A DNA stretch of 64,000 nucleotides, taken from assembly GCA_021234155.1 (NCBI GenBank), contig JAJEKV010000212.1:312001-376000 (forward strand), read 5' to 3'. The position numbers were made by a program, and so were the translations under genes. This document shows, in pieces, positions 12,561-22,089 of the stretch; within the stretch, counting starts at the first letter, position 1; the number at the start of each line of letters is the position of its first letter. Source of the DNA: Isoetes taiwanensis. Lineage: Eukaryota; Streptophyta; Lycopodiopsida; Isoetales; Isoetaceae. The notes beneath the pieces are model-generated. The model saw only the letters and a list, made by a program, of their open reading frames with translations. It searched no databases and had not been told where the DNA came from.

Positions 12561-13110
12561 TAAGATTGAGCCACCTTGGCATGTTGGAGCCTAGGTGGCA
12601 TGTTGGATCCCACGTGGCATGTTTGAGCCACCTTGGCATGTTGGAGCCCGCATGGCATGTTTTAGCCCATGTGGCATGTTAGAGCCCATGTAACATCATG
12701 GTGGATCCTAGGGGTACAACATTTGAACCATAAGAAAATAACATATGAAATGAATTAAACCATCGAAAAATATTTCATCCGAAATGGCATTTTTAGGCCA
12801 TTAATGTTTGAATTGGAATGTTGGAGCCATCTTGGCATGTTGGAGCCAGCATGGTTGAGCCACCTTGACATGTTGGAGCCTAGATAGCATGTTTGAGCCA
12901 CCGTGGCATGTTGGAGCCTAGGTGGCATGTTTGAGCCATCTTGAATGTCAAGACAAATTATGGCATGTTTGAGCCACCTTGGCATGTTGGAGCATACATG
13001 GCATGTTGGAGCCCAGGCGGCATGTTGGAGTCCACGTGGCATGTTTGGGCCACCTTGGGTGGCATGTTGGAGCCTACAGGGCCTCTTTGAGCCAGAGAGG
13101 CATGTTGGAG
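12555..13110. repeat. Minisatellite built on GAGCC..GGCATGTTG units
   Basis: More than fifteen imperfect direct units of about 18-20 bp alternate as GGCATGTTGGAGCC(C/T)A and GGCATGTTTGAGCCACCTT, with a non-repetitive break at about 12700-12805. Both strands stay partly open (for example 12755-13042 minus), but the apparent protein is only the repeat translated (SNMPRWLQHA-like), so I do not call a gene. Confidence 0.9.
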
Positions 13111-13194
13111 TCTATGGGGCACCTTCTTTAAAACAACATTTCAAGCATAGAATAAAATAACATTCTCATTACGTGTCACCAACAGTGCAGAACA

Positions 13195-14212
13195 TCAAAA
13201 CATTTTTACCTTCTTCTTTAGAGCAATTATCTTCATGACTTTTTCATCAATCTGTCTCCGTTTAGCAGCAACCATTTTTTCCCTTTGTTCTGCATTCTGA
13301 TAGAAGAATCCTGCATTGATCTCACGACCAAACAAAACCGTCACAGGAATAAGAAATATCGCAGAGACTTGATTATTCCACAAAACAGTAGCAAGAGTAA
13401 AGCTTTTAAAAATTAAAAAATGAATCGTAGAGTTTTCCAGGTAGAATCTACAGTGCGAATGGTCATATGTTTACCATGTGAGACAATAACGTACCTCTTC
13501 TCATATTCGAAAGATACATTGCACATCAAAATGTAACAGTTTTCAACTCATTTTTTCATATCTGGGTGACGTGCACCATGATCAAGAACTAAACCTTCAA
13601 CCTATATATGCATATAATCACTACCTCATTGTAACAGACATAACACCAGGTAAAATATGCATACCAAACGAGAGTCCATTTCAAATTTGTGTCTCATGTG
13701 CGTGATTTCCACCATGAATAGGTCAATCGATTCCTCTGGCTTCCTGATACAAAGAACCTAAAAGTACATGCAGCATCCAGTCAGAACTAAATTCCTAAGT
13801 TCTACGTTCTTATGATGTGATGATTTCCCTTCTTTAAAGAGCAGAATCCACTGCTAAATTATTACAACAAAATTATAATCAAGAATTTGCATAATGATGC
13901 ATCAGTCAAAATAACTGCGAAAATGATGCTTCAGGTAAAAAAGGCCACAATAATTTTACCGCATTGACAACAATATCTGTCAACTGGCCAGCAAGTTCCT
14001 CATGCACCTAAGCAGACCACAAAGACATAATCAGGCATCCAAAGTATACCACTTGCAGAAGGTCTAGCATTATATATACTTTAGTTCTTAGAGTTGTTCT
14101 AGAAACCATTCTCAGAATCTCCTTATCTGGAGACCGACCAATCTAGACTAGAGTTTTAAACCTTTCAAGAAACTCCAAGGTAGCTCTTTTAGCAATATCA
14201 AAGCCACCACTA
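13195..14212 (-). pseudogene. CCT6: CCT6 (TCP-1 zeta chaperonin) gene fragment, several exons
   Basis: CCT6 is a subunit of the cytosolic TRiC/CCT folding chaperonin. On the minus strand, in order, I read GGFDIAKRATLEFLE (about 14165-14212), VHEELAGQLTDIVVNAV (about 13960-14010), VLCIRKPEESIDLFMVEI followed by MRHKFEMDSRLV (about 13668-13757), VEGLVLDHGARHPDMKK and ENCYILMCNVSFEYEKR (about 13475-13605) and [18 protein letters not shown] (13195-13330 exon, ending at a GT donor). This is the family's residue order with introns, covering perhaps a quarter of a 535-residue protein. Both ends are missing and stops occur (for example after DMKK), so it is a captured or duplicated fragment. Its 5' edge abuts an unrelated FNR exon. 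Confidence 0.85.
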
Positions 14213-14480
14213 CCACACGGGAGCTTATGGACCAACAATCCTTTCCACGGATTTAATGATGGCAGTATAAGGAGTCTTCGGTTTAAACAAGTTCGTAGGG
14301 GGCTCCTGAGCTGTTTCAAGATCTGGTGGAGCTATAGCAACTCTAGCTCTTATCCTAAAACATGCTTTTGCACGCAAAGGCCTTGGCATTTCCGCAAAAG
14401 ATAAAGATTCCCCACAAAAACTCGTCCGGTTGTTGTTGCAAATGTGTAGACTTGAATTCATTTGCATTAGATGGCACTTT
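14213..14480 (-). pseudogene. Ferredoxin-NADP reductase (root-type) N-terminal exon fragment
   Basis: The minus strand encodes [20 protein letters not shown] followed by [20 protein letters not shown]. This is the start of the mature domain of non-photosynthetic plastid FNR, which passes electrons between NADPH and ferredoxin. The upstream 50 codons look like a transit peptide. The frame stops exactly where the family reads IVGPKAPGETC (taa in place of the Lys codon), and CCT6 sequence follows directly. Both facts show a fusion of gene fragments. The same join is present in copy B (48960-49265), so the chimera predates the duplication. Confidence 0.8.
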
Positions 14481-14689
14481 CAGACCAAGATCATAAAGTT
14501 TAGGTCTATTATCATCATAAAACTAGATAGGAGCTAAATTTCTGATTAGTAAATAGAGAAAAGAGAATGTTTCTGATCTGAAAGCATGCTGCTGCTCCGA
14601 CTATTACCTGCGCCATAGCTGAAAAATGCAGATTAGGCAGAAGAATGGCCCTTTTGTGATTTCTTCGCTCTTGTTTTCTTGTACTATAA

Positions 14690-15080
14690 CTTGCTAGATG
14701 TCCTCATCATGAGGATGAAATGCGCCACTGTTATAACCCCAGATACCAGGATTTGAGGAATTTCCAGAGCCCAAGAAGGAGATTTTAGAGACTTTGCATC
14801 CAAATCTGATCCTAGTTAACAGCGTAGTTATAAAAAAAACATCCATGACCTGATCCCAAGAGGCACATTCAGGAGTGTTCTGAGGCCAAGGAAAGTCGGA
14901 GAACTGATAAGCAAGGCTAGGTATCTACAGCTTGGTTGTGGAAAATGTGCGGTGCCAAATCCCTCTGATCTCGTCTTGGGCTTTCAAAACCACCGGATCT
15001 AAACCATGGCCAAGCAGATGCTTGCAGGCGCACAAGCCACTCATTCCTGGCCCGACGATGCAAATTTTTTTGGCCTCCAT
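14690..15080 (-). pseudogene. Flavin-containing monooxygenase N-terminal fragment
   Basis: From the ATG at 15078-15080 the minus strand reads MEAKKICIVGPGMSGLCACK and then LLGHGLDPVVLKAQDEIRGI, the FAD-binding Rossmann start of a plant FMO (GxGxSG). A stop replaces the residue after STTKL, then SLAYQFSDFPWPQNTP continues, as in FMOs, and IWGYNSGAFHPHDEDI follows near 14700-14760. The fragment lacks the NADPH-binding half. Element 1 inserted immediately upstream of this start codon: the CATA target site includes the complement of ATG. Copy B lacks about 140 bp that are present here. Confidence 0.8.
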
Positions 15081-15081
15081 A

Positions 15082-15105
15082 GGGTGTAAATTTGATAGTG
15101 GTACC
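15082..15105 (+). repeat. Element 1 left terminal inverted repeat
   Basis: Starts GGGTGTAAATTTGATAGTGG and continues TACC. It is an exact inverse of 21373-21396. The flanking target copy CATA is at 15078-15081. Confidence 0.93.
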
Positions 15106-15556
15106 TTAAAATGCGCGAAAGCACCAAGCACCTAAAGCACCTAAATTCGAGCAGTGACAATTTTTTTCAGAGGACATCACACAATCCTTTGATCCGTTCA
15201 ATTTACAATGGCCGAAGCAGTGACCGAGCAAGATTTCATAGACATTCATGGACTTTCTGGTGAAGGATTGCAGCCTGCTTTGAAAGTAAAATGGTTGGAA
15301 GAGAATGTAACAGATGCACAATGGGCCTCGGGTTTGGCAAGAAGGCCCAAGCAATAAGATGAAAGTTTCTATGATCCACCCTCGGTTCGAGAAAAAATTG
15401 AATGATTGTTGAAAAAATTATATCAAAAAGGAAACTATGCCAAACAATGAAGTGAGAAAGCAGGTGGCTTATGCTTTTGCATGAGAAAATTGTGATACTG
15501 CCATTTCAAACCATGCAAAGCACAAGATAAATTGGGCCTCTTTTGGAGCTCAAGTT

Positions 15557-16906
15557 ATGAAGTATAGAAATTGCAGGTCTAGGGGAAAGGATGTCCATGT
15601 TGCCACTTTTAGCAAAGTTACTTGCTTAGAAAGTTCAAAATTAGACCACTCTGCTTTAAAAGAGAACTTTGAATTGATTAAGGAAGCTGTAAATAAGCTT
15701 GAGAATGAAAGGGCAAGCATGTTAGAAGAGGTGCATGCAATTGAGGTTAGTTTAGCTGCAGAGGCTAAGTCTAATGAAAAATTCAGTGTGGAACTTGAAG
15801 AGAGCATGAAGAAAGTTGAGGATTTGAAGATCTCAATATCTGAGTTGCAATCAGATAATGCAAATTCTGATCTGATGAAGGAATTGGAGCTCACACTACA
15901 AATGGAGACATATTACTGTAACCGAGTTAAAAAACTTTTCAAGTCTCCAGATACAGAAGGAAGCAGCTCGAGGAAGAATACCTTGGAAGTGGAGATCAAA
16001 GAGAAAGAGGCCAGAATTTCAGAACTCAGAGCTAATCTTTCTAATCTTACAAAACTGAAGAATATAAGTTGTAATCCATTCTGCATCAACACTACCAGCA
16101 GAAGACTACCAGGAATCTGCAACTTTGGTGCTTGCTGTGCTTGTGGCCTACTTTTTCATGATAGGTACAAATTGTCTTTGATTTTGAGTTGTGATTATGA
16201 GTACCATGTGGCTTGTGCAGCCTTGTTGAAGGAAGGTAAATGCAAGGTATGTGAGGGTGTAATTCATCCAGATTTATTTCTTGAGCTTGGCATGCATGTG
16301 ACAGCAGCAGAAGGAAATAAAATAGTAGATATGCCTACAGTAGATATACCTACAAATCAGCATGATTCACTTGTTAGGTCCTCTTCTGCTACTGAAGACT
16401 ATGTGCCACCTTCTGGAATTGAAAAAGTGTTGAAAGATGTATTGTTGAGTCCTAAAAAGCAGTTAAGGCAAAGAGCAGCTACAAAAGCATCCACTGAATT
16501 TTATGCAAGTGAGCAGGATGAAACTGTTGTTGAACAGGATGATGCAGGATGTAGTAAGGATGTACAAAGTACCCCTTCGAGAGAGAAGAAAGCAGCCAAC
16601 AAAAGGAAAAGGAAAGATGGAGAGGTTGCAACAAAGAAGAGCAAAAACATTAAGAAGGCAAAGAACACAGGTCAAGAAGGCAGGAAGTACAATTTTAGAA
16701 GGAGGGCATTGGCAAAGGATATGGAATCTGTAAAGGACGTTGAGGTTGAATCTGAAAAGGATGAAACAAGACCAGAAAATGAAGAACTAGAAAAGGAAGA
16801 AACAGAAAAGGAAGAACCAGAAAAGGAAGAAACATGTACCAAAATGAATGCAATTATGGAGGTCTTAAGACGCAATTCAAATGTGTCTCTAAAATCTTTG
16901 ATTTAA
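15557..16906 (+). CDS. Element 1 accessory protein: coiled coil plus RING/PHD-like zinc finger
   Basis: A 449-codon open frame, not recognised as a named gene. Residues about 25-165 are coiled coil (heptads around ENFELIKEAVNKLENERASM). Residues about 185-240 hold a cysteine/histidine cluster CNFGACCACG, SCDYEYHVAC and CKVC, spaced like a RING or PHD zinc finger. Residues about 310-400 are Lys/Arg-rich and probably nuclear-targeting (KKAANKRKRKDGE, KKSKNIKKAK). The tail has an acidic repeat (EKEETEKEEPEKEET). It lies wholly inside element 1 and convergent to the transposase-like gene. Downstream sequence (GAIVLQDQNVEQMVDQ, then the phosphatase domain) suggests the true product continues through introns, for example around 16883-16928 and 17000-17080; I could not fix the splice sites in phase. 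A chromatin-reading or complex-assembly role is only a guess. Confidence 0.75.
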   Translation: MKYRNCRSRGKDVHVATFSKVTCLESSKLDHSALKENFELIKEAVNKLENERASMLEEVHAIEVSLAAEAKSNEKFSVELEESMKKVEDLKISISELQSDNANSDLMKELELTLQMETYYCNRVKKLFKSPDTEGSSSRKNTLEVEIKEKEARISELRANLSNLTKLKNISCNPFCINTTSRRLPGICNFGACCACGLLFHDRYKLSLILSCDYEYHVACAALLKEGKCKVCEGVIHPDLFLELGMHVTAAEGNKIVDMPTVDIPTNQHDSLVRSSSATEDYVPPSGIEKVLKDVLLSPKKQLRQRAATKASTEFYASEQDETVVEQDDAGCSKDVQSTPSREKKAANKRKRKDGEVATKKSKNIKKAKNTGQEGRKYNFRRRALAKDMESVKDVEVESEKDETRPENEELEKEETEKEEPEKEETCTKMNAIMEVLRRNSNVSLKSLI

Positions 16907-16928
16907 CTATAAATGTTTGAATGTTCAG

Positions 16929-17612
16929 GTGCAATTGTATTACAAGACCAAAATGTTGAACAAATGGTTGATCAAAATGTTGACCAAAATGTTGACAGGT
17001 TATTATTATTTTAGTATTTCAAATTTCTGTTTGTGTTTGTGTTTGAGTTGGTGTTTACTTTATGTTTTTTGAATGATAGGTGTACAGCAAAGTCCTCTTT
17101 GAAGAGGAAACTTCTTATTTTAGATGTGAATGGTGTTCTAGTAAGGACATACAGTAGGAACAATCCTGTACGTGGAAATTGGTTGTTTTAAGACCCCATG
17201 CACGGGAATTTCTGCAGGCAGCAATGGTACACTTTGACATAGCAATTTGGTTATCTATGAACAAGGTTAATATGAGGGCAATTGCATATTGTTGGATGAT
17301 AGTATTCATAAAACATTTGCCTCTCCACCTTTCACATCTCTTTTGATTCCAGGCTTTAATGACCAATTCCTGCCAGTGCTTAAGGATGTGGCAATGGTTG
17401 ATGATTTCTCTAACATTCTAAAGGAGCATTGTAGGCCAGATCAGTACACAGAGGATGCTCTCAGGATTCTAGAAACAATGTCAGAGCGTGAATTGGAAAA
17501 GGAAACCACTGAAATGGTAAAAACATATTGCAAAGGTCAGCTACAATGGTTAAGGGAGACTTTTCATACTTCAGGACACAGAGATAGAATGCAGAAGTTG
17601 ATTCAGGATTAA
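16929..17612 (+). pseudogene. FCP1/SCP-like HAD phosphatase domain, frame-broken
   Basis: After a likely intron (about 17000-17080, GT..AG) the plus strand reads KSSLKRKLLILDVNGVLVRT, the DxN/DG nucleophile motif of FCP1-homology (NLI-interacting) phosphatases. One frame over comes HAREFLQAAMVHFDIAIW, and then the 107-codon frame at 17289-17612 begins LLDDSIHKTFASPP, the second acid motif (DD) with the family's following residues, and ends in FLPVLKDVAMVDDFSNILKE. These are the parts of a plant uncharacterised FCP1-like domain in the right order, separated by at least two frame changes. Such enzymes dephosphorylate Ser residues, classically the RNA polymerase II tail. Finding one inside transposon ends suggests gene capture or a fused accessory protein. 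Confidence 0.7.
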
Positions 17613-17915
17613 CATATGTTAAGGTTATTCAGGTTAAGTTGATACAGACCAGATTCATGCAGGTTACATGTTATATATTGAAATAGTGAAGACTTATATA
17701 TAACTCGGGCAGACATGCCACAATTTTGTACATGTTATACAGGCAGATATGCCACAATTTTGATGTAACTCAGGAACATAAATACATGATCTTCAGGTTA
17801 GAATTGCATTGATGTTTTTGTGTGAGTGCTTTTGCTTTAATAGTCAAACTATGAATAGTAATTGAGTCAATACCATATGAAGAGTATTTTGACTGAATAC
17901 CAAATGAATAATGAA

Positions 17916-18612
17916 TTAAGCTGAGTTTGGGAGGCTACATATAATCTGTTGGCAAGTGTCTTCAGCTATAGTATACAACATACCATCCTCTTCATCTGCA
18001 ATCATTTCAAAGTTAGCTAATCTTACAAGGTGGCTATACACACTAGCCACAGGCTGGTCATCCAGTAGCTCAAATTTGAGACCACCCACCTGTTTATAGT
18101 AATATCCTGAGACAATAACAGATTCAACTCCAAATACATTTCCCCATCCATCCACATAATCCTCAAGCAAAGTGTTCTTTGCTTCTGTGCACTTCAATAC
18201 ATAAAAATCAACCCCCTCTTCATTACCTTCCTCTACATTGACAGCAAAATTATCTCCAACCTCTACCATAGAACTAGCTATGTCATAGTCTTCCTCATCA
18301 TCCTCTTCTTCATGTTCATCTTCTATTTGCAAGTCTTCATCTGATGCTTTATTAGCATCATTAGTTGCTTTAATCTCCTTCAGTTTTAGTTCAGTAGTTT
18401 CCCAACCACCAATGCGTGACTTAGTGGTGCAGGAGTCCCACTGGAATTGAACACAATTCTCACAAAAGCATGAGAGAGGTCTATAAGCTACTTTTAAAGT
18501 GTTGTCCTTGTCACATGGTCTTATGCAATGGAGTTGTGTAGTTCCTTTCAAAGTATGACAGTCAAATCTCTCAGATCTATCTATTTTTGAGGGATCAATT
18601 TCCCAGAAGTAC
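17916..18612 (-). CDS. Element 1 transposase-like protein, C-terminal exon
   Basis: An open exon of about 230 codons. An acceptor (cag before GTACTTC) at 18613-18615 and a donor (ACAAG before gtaaac) at 18825 define a 213-nt GT-AG intron, joining NNNPTDNDIT to RYFWEIDPSK in phase. Recognisable parts are FDCHTLKGTTQLHCIRP, the Cys motif LSCFCENCVQFQWDSC, an acidic linker, and a beta-rich end with YVLKCTEAKNTLLEDYVDGW and YSHLVRLANFEM. I remember the same ending (shared LSCFC..C motif, then a short beta domain) from uncharacterised transposase-like proteins of invertebrates and seedless plants. No database check was possible. The open frame extends upstream to 18701, but that is intron read-through. 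Confidence 0.65.
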
Positions 18613-18825
18613 CTGCACAAGTGCTTAGTGCTATAAGTGCTTTCAGTGCTGAAACAGTTGAAGAATATCGATATCAAAAAATAAAAAAAGAAGACAATCA
18701 AAATTTAGGACTGGGAAATATTAGCCCATTAACAACCACATACACAAACAATTTATAGATTCATGCCCTTAATTTCTAAGTGCTTAAGTGCTTTAAGTAT
18801 GCAGAGGAAAACCAGTAAAGTTTAC

Positions 18826-19700
18826 CTTGTTATGTCATTATCAGTGGGATTGTTGTTGAAGTACCACCTAAGAAATGCAACCACCTCCTTTGCACACTGC
18901 AATTTCTTTCCATCATATTTCATCTGTTCCTTTGTTAGAATCCTTTTTGATGGCGGCAAAGCACCATCATGCTCACCTTTTTCCATGTGAGCTAGCAAAA
19001 AATTCTAGAGAATATCCTTTTGAAGATGTTTTTGTGAAACCTACCAAGGAAGTAAAATGGTCTTGAAGGCGTGAAGAACGACCATCACTCGAGGAAAACA
19101 TGTTTGTTATAGTTAATTCCCATAGACTTTAGCCAATGCATGATTTTGGAGACAATCTTTGGACAAACTTCAATTATCATGAGTTTTGTCATCAGCGATA
19201 TAGAAGTGAGTCTCCTTCACAATTCCTTTCAATGAGTTTTTTTTCTTTTCTCTTTTGCGACATTTTTTTTTTTTTTTTTTAATCTCTTTGTCATCTTCTT
19301 CCTTCTTTTGTCTTGCTTCTGCCTCTGATTTTCTCATTCTTCTATAAGTGATGTGTACAAGAATGGAGACCTGATCAGTATGCCAATGGCAGGATTGAGC
19401 TTCTTGTTGAATTTTAAATCCATAATTCTGCGCAAAATCTATCACGAGACAATAGTATCATCTGCAAATCTTTGTCAAACATTGCTTGAATTGTTTTGCT
19501 TGCCAATGAGCTCTGTAATTATGTGGAATAAATGTCTTCAGAGTTTTAGTTGCATGCTGATAGAATTTAAAAGGAGAACCTGATTTGTATGCCAATCTTG
19601 TAACCTTTGAAGGTTTCTTGCCAGCCCTAGTTTTCTTGTTACGTTTTTTTTCTTCTTGCAAAAGAGGATAAAGCTTTAATTTACCTCTGGTGACACACAT
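18826..19700 (-). pseudogene. Element 1 transposase-like protein, DDE core
   Basis: In order on the minus strand: TFIPHNYRAHWQAKQFKQCL (19458-19560), MIDFAQNYGFKIQQEAQSCH and WHTDQVSILVHITYRR (19345-19445), a Lys-rich insertion, KETHFYIADDKTHDN (19170-19215), HWLKSMGINYNKHVFL (about 19098-19150), SDGRSSRLQDHFTS (about 19050-19097), LEFFASSHGK, then GEHDGALPPSKRILTK and EVVAFLRWYFNNNPTDND (18826-18990). Asp of DFAQNY, Asp of SDGRSS and the acid of GEHDG are spaced as a DDE/D triad of an RNase H-fold transposase. At least three frame changes break this copy. The catalytic assignment is inference from spacing and remembered relatives. Confidence 0.6.
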
Positions 19701-19959
19701 AAAACTTCGGTAAAATCTAAACTACTTTTACTGTTCAAACACTTTCAATTAACATCCCGCTTATTATTCTTAACCTTCTCTCGGGGCATGTTGGCAGCCT
19801 ATATTAAAGCAATCAAATATGTTAAAATCAAGGCAATCAAAACTGGAAATTGCAAGGAAACCACACTTGCCTCTTCAAACCACACTTTGTACATGTCTGC
19901 ATTAGACATGCATGCTTGTGCCATTCATCATTCTCATCCTTAGCGCACACAATTTGTCT

Positions 19960-21060
19960 TCAATAATCACTAGTTGATTTGATTGTGTGTTCTTTAGCAA
20001 TACATGTTGGACCCGAACCACAAATTCTGCACTTACACTTGCAATCTTTGTGTACACCATAAGGATCAGTCCTCATGTTATTTATGGCTTGCATGGCAAA
20101 CTCAAGATGCAGATGGTATTGGCAACAACATGTTTCTCTTTCTTGAAGCCTCCTGATATAGCTTGGTTTCAATCTTTCAAAAGTCCGCTGGGATATCTTC
20201 ATGTCAGGATGTTCTCAAAAGCAAGGTATAGTTGCAACTAAACCAAAAAAAAACAAATTTAGATTTCATAACCATGTAAGAAATATAGAAACTAAAAAAG
20301 CATGAGAATAAAAAATAAATGGTTCAAAGAATACCTGTATCACTTCTAGCAAATGTATTGGATGATCAATTTTTTCTCACCACCCTCGATTTACATGCTT
20401 TCTAACATGTTTTTATAAGGTGAAACTTCGGGTATTCTCATGCCAAAACCTTTCTCACAACACTTATCTCTTCTAGGGAAAGTGCATCAAATCTCTTCTT
20501 CCTTGCATGCATTGACCATGGACCAGCATCAAACTCGCACATATTCATCTTCTAAATGCAGGCTCTGAGTTTTCTTGGGAATTGAAAGAAGCCTTGAAAT
20601 TGCTCTCTGATTAATCCCTTTAAGCTGTGGAAGCTGCCATTTGAGGGTGGTCTTCCTTGCTTGGAGTACATCAAGTACTTCTTTGAAATTTTATGCCTGC
20701 ATGGTTTCTCTCACATTGGAAATCATATCTTTCATCACATGAAATTCCTTGGGATCTACTATAGTAACATGTGGTAAATGTTTGATCCTTTTTAAAAAAC
20801 TGTGTGCTACTCTTCCTTTTGAATCATCATCGGCACAATTCCTTGCAATGTGAAAAAAGAATCCTCTAACTCTTTTTGAAAGTTCATTTGTCTTCTTTGA
20901 CTCGGGAGAGCGTTCTTTTTCTTCGTACTAAAGGTGCAATGTTCTTCTTCTCCAATTCTCTAATCCTCTTTCGGATTCTCGTTTTCTTACGGATTCTAGC
21001 TCCAAGTAAATTCTTCGTTTTAGCGAGAATCAATGCTTTTCGGGGAGAACTTGCCATGAA
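19960..21060 (-). pseudogene. Element 1 transposase-like protein, N-terminal region
   Basis: Pieces in order: MASSPRKALILAKTKNLLG plus a very basic stretch and IRELEKKNIAPLVRRKRT (20884-21060); TNELSKRVRGFFFHIARNCA and HSFLKRIKHLPHVTIVD (20705-20890); NFKEVLDVLQARKTTLKWQL (20533-20695); RKKRFDALSLEEISVVRKV (about 20440-20520); an intron-like AT-rich gap; and MKISQRTFERLKPSYIRRLQ followed by ERETCCCQYHLHLEFAM, MRTDPYGVHKDCKCKCRICG (19960-20202). The Cys-rich piece probably binds zinc before the catalytic core. Some breaks may be exon joints; others are stops. Confidence 0.55.
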
Positions 21061-21372
21061 ATTGATATGATCAAGGAATTGCAATTCTAATTTGTTAGAA
21101 TTGCAATTGAAATGAACTAGTTTATTCCGGAATTGAAGAATGATAGCAAGAACTGATACAAATTCCCGCCATCCAAGAAATCCCGCCATCCGGTAGAATC
21201 AACTAAGAAATCAATCTCGCGCCCAAAGAATCAATCCATGTCATTGATCCCTTCCTCATCGGAAGAGGATTGCTATCTCTAGAATAACAACCTCATAATT
21301 CATTACTCTAAATTTTGATCGAGGAATAAGCACCTAAAGCACTTAAAGCAAGTGTCCGGACAGTGCTTTTGG

Positions 21373-21396
21373 GGTACCACTATCAAATTTACACCC
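21373..21396 (-). repeat. Element 1 right terminal inverted repeat
   Basis: Exact inverse of 15082-15105, ending ...TTTACACCC. The second CATA is at 21397-21400. Just inside, at 21330-21369, lie AAGCACCTAAAGCAC and a CAGTGCTTTT motif that mirror the left subterminal motifs at about 15118-15150. Confidence 0.93.
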
Positions 21397-21410
21397 CATA
21401 ATAGCTCAAG

Positions 21411-21602
21411 CTCCAGAGTGACTGGGTAACTGGCAGTGCAGATAAATCACACACCTAATCAGAACGTAGGAGACCGACAATTTACCTGGAACAATGGGTT
21501 TGGAACAGTCAACAGCATATCTTAGGTATATTTCAGCATATACTTAGGATATGCCACAAACCCACACAAGCCAGGGTTTGCCCCCTAGAGGCAACCCAAA
21601 AA
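21411..21602 (-). repeat. Dispersed repeat with GGGTTGCC(C/T)CTAGGGG and TGTGGCATATCC
   Basis: Read on the minus strand this block starts TTTTTTGGGTTGCCTCTAGG and runs through TGTGGGTTTGTGGCATATCC. The orthologous block is 49755-49950. Further copies sit at both ends of the insertion in copy B (55972-56140, and a diverged one at 59955-60030). It is non-coding, and its boundaries outside the A-rich junction are unclear. Confidence 0.65.
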
Positions 21603-22089
21603 AGAGAAAGGCACATGCCTTTGCTTTTAATGTTTGCTATCCGCATGCACATTATCATATTCATTGTTGATGGAAACATGCTAGTCATGCGTTACACCAT
21701 ATACTAGACAAAGGTCATATGCAAGAACAAGATTATCTATATTGTGGGGTACCTAGTTCAACTAGGGACCATACACTAGATAAAGTTCATATGCAAGAAC
21801 AAGATTATTTATGTTGTGGGGTACCTAGTTCAACTAGGGCAGAAACACAAGGTTCAGACCCTTAGACTAGTCCTAGATTAGACCCTACAGACTAGAAAAG
21901 TACCTGTTCCGTTCCGTTCCGTTATGTTCTGCACATAGACGGACTCTTAATAATTGCCATTGCCTCAATGACACAATAAAACAAATGTTAAAGCATTTAA
22001 TTTGCAAGCCAAGAAATAAGAGTTCGAATCTTAGCTATTCTAGTGGGATCTTAGATTTGAAAGAATAGCCTCTAGGATTGTTTAGTCCA

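Larger units (their letters stand above)
15082..21396. mobile_element. Element 1: complete 6.3-kb DNA transposon with CATA target duplication
   Basis: The ends are perfect 24-bp inverted repeats, flanked by CATA at 15078-15081 and 21397-21400. The sister segment at 49735-49760 reads straight through with a single CATA (49743-49746), so the insertion boundaries are known to the base. Inside are a plus-strand gene (15557-17612: coiled coil, zinc finger, FCP1-like phosphatase) and a convergent minus-strand gene (17916-21060) with a DDE-transposase-like core. Subterminal AAGCACCTAAAGCAC repeats lie just inside both ends. A 4-bp duplication with these termini does not match hAT (8 bp), Mutator (9 bp), CACTA (3 bp) or PIF (3 bp). 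I do not assign a superfamily. Confidence 0.9.

Noticed and set aside
12755-13042. A 95-codon repetitive protein on the minus strand
   Set aside because: It is the minisatellite translated; all three frames on both strands stay partly open and no start context or family supports a gene.
20884-21189. Possible plastid DNA insertion suggested by GC-poor, rRNA-like wording around 21000-21250
   Set aside because: No plastid gene motif could be read on either strand; the minus-strand frame fits better as the basic start of the transposase-like protein.
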